Assembly (NCBI GenBank): GCA_035532215.1
Contig: DATKRK010000109.1
Location: forward strand, 1 to 5,220
Reading direction: 5' to 3'
Length of the DNA stretch: 5,220 bases
From: JAICIG01 sp035532215
Lineage (GTDB): Bacteria; Planctomycetota; Planctomycetia; Pirellulales; JAICIG01
Under the pieces are notes generated by a model. It was given only the letters and a program-made list of their open reading frames with translations, had not been told where the DNA came from and ran no database searches. Positions 1 to 4,130 of the stretch are shown piece by piece; the first letter of the stretch is position 1; each line of letters starts with the position of its first letter. Position numbers and translations under genes: made by a program.

Positions 1-1
1 C

Positions 2-214
2 CTGGACGTGTACGTCTACCTGAAGGACGTGCTGGACCAATTGCTGGCCGGCTCGACCGACTACCGCTCGTTGCACGCCGACCTCTGGAAGCAATCGCAC
101 CCCGAAGCGGTTCGCAATTACCGAACCGACGAGCGCCGCGATGCCGCCGACCGGCGCCGGCGCCGTCGTGCTCAGCGACGGCTGGCCCAGAATTCTCCCG
201 ACCCCCGCCCCTAG
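2..214 (+). CDS. IS66-like transposase, C-terminal fragment (5' end outside window)
   Basis: The reading frame is open from the window edge to a TAG at 212-214, giving about 70 residues. It begins LDVYVYLKDVLDQLLAGSTD, continues through a 'DLWKQSHPEAVRNYR' stretch and ends in a very arginine-rich tail. A 'YLKDVL' helix followed by 'LxxDxWKxxHPE' resembles the C-terminal domain found after the DDE catalytic core of IS66-family transposases, especially planctomycete versions as I recall them. The catalytic residues would lie upstream of the window and cannot be checked. The GTG at position 8 is not the true start, because the frame continues to the left. A probable element terminus lies 26-42 nt after the stop, which fits IS66 organisation, where the transposase gene sits close to the right end. 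It could instead be a degraded remnant. The family call is made from a short segment. Confidence 0.65.
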   Translation: MDVYVYLKDVLDQLLAGSTDYRSLHADLWKQSHPEAVRNYRTDERRDAADRRRRRRAQRRLAQNSPDPRP

Positions 215-239
215 CCCCGCCCGCCCCAGAGCCACCTGG

Positions 240-256
240 CGCCGGTGTACGGTTAC
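240..256. repeat. Probable right terminal inverted repeat of the IS66-like element
   Basis: The plus-strand segment CGCCGGTGTACGGTTAC reads outside-in on the other strand as GTAACCGTACACCGGCG. IS66-family ends typically start GTAA, followed by C or G. The position 26 nt after the transposase stop is where the right end is expected. The next eight bases (GCATAACC, 257-264) would then be one copy of the target duplication. The left end is outside the window, so neither the repeat pairing nor the duplication can be verified. Confidence 0.4.
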
Positions 257-269
257 GCATAACCGCCAA

Positions 270-338
270 GCGGCTTGCTCCGTGAGACGAGCCCAAAGCC
301 GCAAAAGCGCGAATCGCTTCTGATTGCCAGCAAGCCGC
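270..338. repeat. Long-range 10-bp perfect inverted repeat with internal hairpin
   Basis: GCGGCTTGCT at 270-279 is the exact reverse complement of AGCAAGCCGC at 329-338. Between them, AAGCG (305-309) and CGCTT (315-319) can form a small hairpin with a 5-nt loop. Together they could fold as a closed stem enclosing an internal hairpin, in RNA from either strand. It lies just outside the proposed transposon end. A chance repeat in GC-rich DNA remains possible. Confidence 0.3.
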
Positions 339-609
339 CGGGGCGATAAGGTCGGTTCGCCCGTCGGTCTGAAGACGGCGTGAAGTCGTTCGGCGGCTGG
401 CTCGCCGCGCCGAGCGCGGCTTGCCGAAAAACGGCGTTGGGCGGCCGGAGAGCCGCGGCGTGAAAGCGAAAAATCATGATTTATACGCCCCACGAGATGA
501 TAAACGGCCGTTCTGTCGGGAAAGGGCCAAATTCTCGGCCCGCAGGCGAAAACGCCGAGCGCGGTGATTTATGGAAAGGCGCCGAATTGGGCATAAAATG
601 GGCCGCAAA

Positions 610-631
610 CGGGCATAATATGCCTGTTTTT
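610..631 (+). terminator. Intrinsic-terminator-like hairpin with T run
   Basis: GGCATA-A-TATGCC (612-624) is a perfect 13-bp dyad. With the flanking C610-G626 pair and a G611-T625 wobble it gives a stem of about 7 bp and a 3-nt loop, followed directly by TTTTT at 627-631. This is the geometry of a rho-independent terminator reading rightward. No supported plus-strand gene lies immediately upstream, so the transcript it would end is unknown, and the stem is short. Confidence 0.35.
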
Positions 632-803
632 GGGCGTCGACTTTGTGGCCCGCGGCGGGCGAAACCCTTGTTTTCTCGGAGAATCTCGCGTTTCGGCGCC
701 GAGTCCGACGCGCAATTCGCGCGGGCGTATAAATAAATCGGCCGAATTATAAATTACCGCGGCCGTCCGAGCATCGAGGATTTAGTAATCTCCGAATGCA
801 AAG

Positions 804-900
804 ACTTGGGTGGCTGGGGCTGAGCCCAGGCGAACCCCCAGGTCGCTGGGGCATCGCTTCGCTCTGCCGCCAGGCACTCCGCTGTCATATACGGTATTCA
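804..900. repeat. Planctomycete-type intergenic repeat with two small hairpins
   Basis: The segment reads like an intergenic repeat I recall from Pirellulales genomes: GGGTGGCTGGGGCTGAGCCC, then a CCCCCAGG...CTGGGG part, then a tail ending near TATACGGTATTC. Two hairpins are visible: CTGGG (814-818) with CCCAG (825-829), and CCCCAG (836-841) with CTGGGG (846-851), the second with a 4-nt loop. Only one copy is in the window, so repetition cannot be shown here, and the boundaries are approximate. Confidence 0.4.
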
Positions 901-917
901 ACGTTCGTTCGGTACGC

Positions 918-956
918 TCAGGCTTTTCAGCCTGACAGTCAGGCTGGAAAGCCTGA
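918..956. repeat. REP-like palindromic repeat; possible transcription end for the Hyi-like gene
   Basis: TCAGGCTTTTCAGCCTGA (918-935) and TCAGGCTGGAAAGCCTGA (939-956) are 18-nt arms separated by three bases. They are reverse complements at 17 of 18 positions. Each arm is also palindromic at its own ends (TCAGGCT/AGCCTGA), so alternative folds exist. The AGGCTGGAAAGCCTGACCTA motif is one I recall as abundant between planctomycete genes. It starts 23 nt beyond the stop of the minus-strand isomerase gene, so its RNA hairpin may end or stabilise that transcript. No clear T run accompanies it. Confidence 0.65.
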
Positions 957-979
957 CCTACGGCGCTTGCACGACGCTC

Positions 980-1897
980 TCACACGTCGCACAGCTTCAC
1001 GGCCTGCTGCAAGCCGGCGAGCGGGTCGCGGGTGGGGATGAACTCCTGGCCGACGTAGCCGGCGTAGCCGACTTCGAGCAAGGCCCGCATGATCGGCGGG
1101 TAGTTGATTTCCTGCTCGTCGTCGAGTTCGCGGCGGCCGGGGTTGCCGGCGGTGTGGACGTGGGCGATGTATTCGGCGTACTGCCGGATGCGGGCGATCA
1201 CGTCGCCGTCCATGATTTGCACGTGGTAGATGTCGAACAAGAGCTTCATCCGCGGCGAGCCGACCTGCTTGATCAGCTCGATGCAATAGTCGGTGTGGTC
1301 GCCTTGATAGCCCGGATGGCCTTTCATCTCGACCGCCACGCGGCTGTTGAGCATCTCGAGGCAGAGGTTGACCTTCTTCTTTTCCGCGTAGCCGATGACC
1401 TTCTTGAAGCCGGCCACGCAGTTCTTCAGGCCGACGTCGTCGGCGATGTCTTCGCGGAAGCCGGTGAAGGTGATGACGTTCGGAAAGCCGTACTCGGCGC
1501 AGGCGTCGATCGATTCGCGAATCTTGGCGATGCACATCTCGTGATAGTCGGGGTTGTTCATCCCCTTCTCGAAGCCGTGGCTGCTGGCGATGGCGCAGAC
1601 CAGGCCGTGCTTCTTCAAGGTCGGCCAGTCCTTGGGATTGACCAGTTCGACGCTGACGCAGCCCAACTGCTTGGCCACGCCGCACAGTTCTTCGATGTTC
1701 CAATACTTCTGATAACACCAATTCACCAGCGACTGCTTGATGGCGCCCTTGAAACCTGCGGGGGCGTCTTTTTCAGCGGCACTCGCAGGGGAGCGGCCCA
1801 GCGCTACGGCGCTGGCGACGGCCGCGGCCCCGCCAAGCAAACGACGGCGCGAGAGGGGAGCGGAAACGGAATCGCGATGAAGTTCGGTATGATCCAT
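980..1897 (-). CDS. Tat-exported hydroxypyruvate isomerase family protein (TIM barrel)
   Basis: This is a 305-residue protein. Its N-terminus carries a twin-arginine signal: SRRRLL at residues 16-21, an Ala-rich hydrophobic stretch to about residue 34, and a likely cleavage after SPASA near residue 40. The mature part matches the Hyi/OtnI branch of the xylose-isomerase-like TIM barrels, whose members isomerise hydroxypyruvate or related keto acids using a divalent metal. Expected active-site positions are present: E181 (LCLEMLNSR), D222 and H225 (LLFDIYHVQIMDGD), H248 (HVHTAGNPGR) and E285 (GQEFIPT). NPGR...EINYP is characteristic of the group. The ATG at 1897 fits the signal peptide, and an AAAGG-like site lies about 10 nt upstream. 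uppP lies 157 bp upstream in the same direction, with palindromes between them. Planctomycetes often encode Tat-exported isomerase-like proteins. The substrate cannot be assigned, so no gene symbol is given. Confidence 0.88.
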   Translation of the reverse strand: MDHTELHRDSVSAPLSRRRLLGGAAAVASAVALGRSPASAAEKDAPAGFKGAIKQSLVNWCYQKYWNIEELCGVAKQLGCVSVELVNPKDWPTLKKHGLVCAIASSHGFEKGMNNPDYHEMCIAKIRESIDACAEYGFPNVITFTGFREDIADDVGLKNCVAGFKKVIGYAEKKKVNLCLEMLNSRVAVEMKGHPGYQGDHTDYCIELIKQVGSPRMKLLFDIYHVQIMDGDVIARIRQYAEYIAHVHTAGNPGRRELDDEQEINYPPIMRALLEVGYAGYVGQEFIPTRDPLAGLQQAVKLCDV

Positions 1898-1950
1898 GAG
1901 CGGTTGACCTTTGAAGGAAGCGAAGGAAGGATACGGAAGCGGCGTCCCAC

Positions 1951-2012
1951 ACCAACCCGAAGCGCCAGCGAGGCGCGGCAGACGCTTTTCCTCGCTAGCG
2001 CATCGGGTTGGT
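1951..2012. repeat. Palindromic intergenic repeat, copy 1 (23-bp arms, 16-nt spacer)
   Basis: The left arm at 1951-1973 begins ACCAACCCGAAGCG and ends CAGCGAGG. The right arm at 1990-2012 begins CCTCGCTAGCGC and ends GGGTTGGT. They are reverse complements at 21 of 23 positions around a 16-nt spacer. The same left arm recurs at 5175-5197 with 21 of 23 matches and again a 16-nt spacer. I recall this CCCGAAGCGCNAGCGAGG motif as a widespread planctomycete intergenic element that is sometimes mis-translated at protein ends. Here it lies between uppP and the isomerase gene, where the hairpin could cause attenuation or processing of a joint transcript. Confidence 0.75.
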
Positions 2013-2026
2013 ATTGGGCGACGAAT

Positions 2027-2045
2027 CGTCCGGCCCGGCCGGACG
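2027..2045. repeat. 19-bp GC-rich palindrome just downstream of uppP
   Basis: CGTCCGGCC (2027-2035), one central base, then GGCCGGACG (2037-2045) form a perfect dyad. It begins 9 nt beyond the uppP stop on the minus strand. The RNA form would be a very stable hairpin, but no T run follows, so it is at best a non-canonical terminator or a stability element. Confidence 0.5.
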
Positions 2046-2049
2046 CGAT

Positions 2050-2068
2050 GGCGTTTATGATAAACGCC
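2050..2068. repeat. 19-bp perfect dyad spanning the uppP stop codon
   Basis: GGCGTTTA (2050-2057) and TAAACGCC (2061-2068) are exact reverse complements with a 3-nt centre. The uppP TAA stop (2057-2055) sits inside one arm. With the GC-rich palindrome at 2027-2045 and the repeat at 1951-2012 it makes three consecutive hairpin-forming units at the 3' end of uppP. Confidence 0.5.
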
Positions 2069-2855
2069 CGCTGGACAGTTGCCAAACGAGCACAGCCGAG
2101 CCCAGGGCCATGCACCACCAGCCGAACCAGTGCAGCCGGCTGGAGTTGAGCACCTTCAGCAACAGCCGCAGCGAAACCAGTCCGACGAAGAACGAGACCA
2201 CGGCGCCGACGGCCAGCGTGCCGGGCGGCGAGCTGATGGCGGCTCCCTTGGCCAGTTTCAACAAAGCCACGCCTACCGCGCCGGAAATGGCCGGAACCGC
2301 CAACAGAAAAGAAAAGGTCGCCGCATCGTCGCGTCGCAAGCCGACGGCCAGCCCGCCGGCGATTGTCGTGCCGCTGCGCGAGATGCCCGGCAAGGGGGCG
2401 GCGGCCTGACAGGCGCCGATTGCCAGCGTCTGAGCGTAGCTCAATTGCTGATAGGCCAGCGGGCCGTCGCCGCGGCGGTTGATCCACAGCAGCACCGCGC
2501 CGTTGATGAGCAGCATCGCCCCGGTCAGCGTGGGGTTGGTCATCCAGTCCTTGAAATACTCCTCCAGCACGATGCCCACCACACCGGCGGGGACCGTGCC
2601 GGCAATCAGCAAGCCGATCACGCGGCGATCGGTGGTGAGCAGCCGCAGAATCCGCCGCCAATAGATCACCAGAATGGAGAACAGCGTGCCTAGGTGCAGG
2701 ATGATCGTTTCCAGCAGGTCGCCCTTGGCGAATTCCTCGCCATTGGCCAGGCCGAACAGCCGATCGGCGACGACCAGGTGGCCGTCGGAACTGATCGGCA
2801 GGAATTCGGTGATTCCCTGCACGACGCCCAAAATAATGATTCGCAAGTATTCCAT
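2055..2855 (-). CDS. uppP: Undecaprenyl-diphosphate phosphatase UppP/BacA
   Basis: This is a 266-residue integral membrane enzyme, close to the 273 of E. coli BacA. The family dephosphorylates undecaprenyl pyrophosphate to the monophosphate, recycling the lipid carrier for peptidoglycan and surface polysaccharides, and its loss raises bacitracin sensitivity. Motif 1 is QGITEFLPISSDGHL at residues 13-27, with E17, S23 and H26 matching the catalytic Glu, Ser and His. Motif 2 is LPGISRSGTT at residues 155-164, with the conserved R160. Hydrophobic stretches appear throughout, as expected for a multi-pass protein. The ATG at 2855 is chosen because the family starts only a few residues before motif 1. 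The frame stays open to 3062, but that extension is unrelated and runs through intergenic repeats. A weak GGAAG lies 4 nt upstream of the ATG. Position 24 is Asp where most bacteria have Thr or Ser. The downstream neighbour is the Tat-exported isomerase gene. Confidence 0.95.
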   Translation of the reverse strand: MEYLRIIILGVVQGITEFLPISSDGHLVVADRLFGLANGEEFAKGDLLETIILHLGTLFSILVIYWRRILRLLTTDRRVIGLLIAGTVPAGVVGIVLEEYFKDWMTNPTLTGAMLLINGAVLLWINRRGDGPLAYQQLSYAQTLAIGACQAAAPLPGISRSGTTIAGGLAVGLRRDDAATFSFLLAVPAISGAVGVALLKLAKGAAISSPPGTLAVGAVVSFFVGLVSLRLLLKVLNSSRLHWFGWWCMALGSAVLVWQLSSGRLS

Positions 2856-2911
2856 GTCGCTTCCGGCGAGGGCCGCTTCCGGCAGGCGCCGGCAATTCGG
2901 GAGAGTCCGAA

Positions 2912-2917
2912 AGTATA
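2912..2917 (-). promoter_or_regulatory. Possible -10 element of the uppP promoter
   Basis: On the minus strand this reads TATACT, a good sigma70 -10 match, 56 bases upstream of the uppP ATG. No convincing -35 was found at the standard spacing, so this is only a tentative placement. Confidence 0.25.
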
Positions 2918-2988
2918 GCTTTGCGGGCCGCTTCGTGGGTGAAATGCCGGGAATCGAGGGGCGTAAGAGCGGGTTCGCGCGGTTGATA

Positions 2989-3080
2989 CTGTAGGCAGCG
3001 CCCTCCGCGGCCGTTCCGCGATAGCGCGAATCGGCGCGATTCCCGGGTGTACGGCACGCCACAGAGGGCGTGCCCTACAG
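2989..3080. repeat. 92-bp composite imperfect palindrome in the divergent intergenic region
   Basis: The outer arms are CTGTAGGCAGCGCCCT (2989-3004) and AGGGCGTGCCCTACAG (3065-3080), complementary at 13 of 16 positions. The centre has GAATC (3028-3032) and GATTC (3038-3042) around GGCGC, so the inner and outer symmetry axes nearly coincide at about 3035. The right half is itself a hairpin: GTACGGCACGCC (3049-3060) with GGCGTGCCCTAC (3067-3078), 11 of 12 paired around ACAGAG. The left half looks like a diverged, inverted copy of the right half. This is the organisation of paired REP-type units between divergent genes. Confidence 0.65.
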
Positions 3081-3136
3081 GCTTTTGCCGCGAATGTCTA
3101 CTTGCGCCGGGAATCGAGCGAGCCGCGCGGTTTCGC

Positions 3137-3164
3137 TTGATGGTTTCGCGCGATTTGGCATAAT
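3137..3164 (+). promoter_or_regulatory. Sigma70-like promoter for the isomerase-homologue/nuclease pair
   Basis: TTGATG (3137-3142, 4 of 6 to TTGACA) and CATAAT (3159-3164, 5 of 6 to TATAAT) are 16 bp apart. This predicts a start near 3171 and a leader of about 64 nt. It is the best promoter-like pair seen upstream of the plus-strand genes. Planctomycete promoters are not always of this type. Confidence 0.45.
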
Positions 3165-3173
3165 GAGTCATTA
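3161..3173. promoter_or_regulatory. 13-bp perfect dyad overlapping the -10, candidate operator
   Basis: TAATGA-G-TCATTA is perfectly symmetric and covers most of the proposed -10 and the predicted transcription start. Such a site could bind a dimeric regulator that blocks RNA polymerase. No regulator gene is in the window and no second copy of the site was noticed. Confidence 0.35.
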
Positions 3174-3223
3174 CCCTCAACTTTCGACGCGTTGCCGTCT
3201 CTTTTCCCCGTCTGCGAACCCCT

Positions 3224-3228
3224 GGAGG
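3224..3228 (+). promoter_or_regulatory. Shine-Dalgarno site deciding the start at 3235
   Basis: GGAGG ends 6 nt before the ATG at 3235, an ideal spacing. It rules out the in-frame GTG at 3070, which lies inside the palindromic repeat. Confidence 0.8.
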
Positions 3229-3234
3229 ACCTGG

Positions 3235-4128
3235 ATGTTCAAGAATCTGAATACGGAGGCGCTGGGCCTGTCGACCGGCCAGAGCGAACTGATCGAATTA
3301 GCGCTTTCGTTCGGATTTCGGGGGGTCGACCTGGACGTCGTCGATTTTTCCGCTCAGGTCAAGGAGCAGGGATTGCCCAAGGCGCGGCGGCTGCTGGACA
3401 GCGCCAAGTTGAAGATCGGCGCCTTCAAGCTGCCGGTCCGCTGGCAGGCCGACGACGAAACGTTCAAGGACGATTTGCAGAAGCTGCCAGAGCTGATCGG
3501 GCCGGCGGTCGAGATCGGCGCCGCCCGAGCGATTACGAACATCGAGCCGGCCAGCGACGAACGACCGTATCATCAGAATTTCGAGTTTCACCGCCAGCGG
3601 CTCGGCCAACTGGCCAAGGCGCTCGAGCCCAAAGGCGTGCGGCTGGGCGTGGGCTTTTCCGCGGTCGCCGCCGACCGCGCGGGTAAGGCGTTCGAGTTCA
3701 TCCATACGTTCGACGCGCTGACGATGTTGCTCGGCATGACGCCGGCGGACAATTTGGGCGTGGTCGTCGATCTCTGGCAGTTGTGGGCCTCGGGCGGCTC
3801 GATCGACCTGGTGCGCAAGCTGAAGACTCAGCAGATCGTCGCGGTGTACGTTTCCGACGTCGCCGATCCAGGCGCCGAGCCCGAAAAACAGCCGATCGCC
3901 ACGCGTCGCCTGCCCGGCGAGACCGGCACGATCGACGTGGCGGCGGCCTTGGCTTTGCTGGCCGAAATGGGCTATGCCGGACCGGTTACGCCGCTGCCCG
4001 ACAGCAGCCAGTTCGCCGGCCTGCGTCGCGACGCGATCGTCAAATTGGCCGGCGAAAAGCTCGATGCCGCTTGGAAGGCGGCGGGCTTGAGCCCCTCGGG
4101 CAAGTTGGCCGCCTCGGCCGGACGTTAA
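3235..4128 (+). CDS. Sugar phosphate isomerase-like TIM barrel with degenerate metal site
   Basis: This is a 297-residue protein with no signal peptide, so it is probably cytoplasmic. It has the xylose-isomerase-like TIM-barrel pattern (AP_endonuc_2, COG1082): an N-terminal 'ELIELALSFGFRGVDLD' strand-helix and a C-terminal LPGETGTIDVAAALALLAEM segment followed by GYAGPVT. Members normally bind a divalent metal through Glu, Asp, His and Glu. Compared with the relatives I recall ('LGLEF', 'DSFHWYTSGG', 'VHVHVND', 'VTAEPF'), this protein has G140 (LGVGF), D179 retained but Q182 for His (DLWQLWASGG), A203/Y205 for the histidines (VAVYVSD) and L254 for the last Glu (VTPLPD). Only one ligand appears to survive, so it may be non-catalytic or have a changed mechanism. 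The start is fixed by GGAGG 6 nt upstream. The nuclease gene begins 2 nt after its stop. The fold call is firm, but any isomerase activity is doubtful. Confidence 0.85.
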   Translation: MFKNLNTEALGLSTGQSELIELALSFGFRGVDLDVVDFSAQVKEQGLPKARRLLDSAKLKIGAFKLPVRWQADDETFKDDLQKLPELIGPAVEIGAARAITNIEPASDERPYHQNFEFHRQRLGQLAKALEPKGVRLGVGFSAVAADRAGKAFEFIHTFDALTMLLGMTPADNLGVVVDLWQLWASGGSIDLVRKLKTQQIVAVYVSDVADPGAEPEKQPIATRRLPGETGTIDVAAALALLAEMGYAGPVTPLPDSSQFAGLRRDAIVKLAGEKLDAAWKAAGLSPSGKLAASAGR

Positions 4129-4130
4129 CC

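Larger units (their letters stand above)
257..979. other. Intergenic region of about 720 bp without a supportable gene
   Basis: No open frame here has a recognisable family, a good ribosome binding site and a plausible composition together. The longest plus-strand frame (476-736, 86 codons) has no recognisable motif. The stretch from about 470 to 800 is visibly more AT-rich than the flanking genes (for example ATAAATAAATCGG near 730 and TTATAAATTA near 747), as expected of non-coding DNA. Within it are a long-range inverted repeat (270-338), a terminator-like hairpin (610-631) and two neighbouring repeat elements (about 804-900 and 918-956), listed separately. No tRNA, rRNA or known riboswitch was recognised. 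Confidence 0.6.

Noticed and set aside
330..400. Possible tRNA (a GGTTCG string resembling a T-loop)
   Set aside because: No acceptor stem, anticodon arm or CCA-compatible pairing could be assembled around it.
476..736. 86-codon plus-strand frame as a small gene
   Set aside because: It has no Shine-Dalgarno, no recognisable motif, and contains the terminator-like hairpin. Composition looks non-coding.
939..1721. 260-codon Arg-rich minus-strand frame
   Set aside because: It is a frame-shifted shadow of the Hyi-like gene.
1154..2149. 331-codon plus-strand open frame opposite the Hyi-like gene
   Set aside because: It is the antisense of a gene with clear family motifs. Its translation is a low-complexity Asp/Val/Ala/Leu-rich pattern typical of mirrored GC-rich codons, and it runs through the palindromic repeat.
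2856..3062. 69-residue N-terminal extension of UppP
   Set aside because: The extra residues come from the intergenic palindrome, are not hydrophobic or UppP-like, and the ATG at 2855 fits the family's N-terminus.
1804..3180. 458-codon minus-strand open frame
   Set aside because: It overlaps uppP in another frame and is dominated by Arg/Gly/Ala. It crosses two repeat regions and has no recognisable motif.
3070..3234. 55-residue N-terminal extension of the isomerase homologue from GTG 3070
   Set aside because: It begins inside the repeat and upstream of the candidate promoter, whereas a GGAGG site marks ATG 3235.
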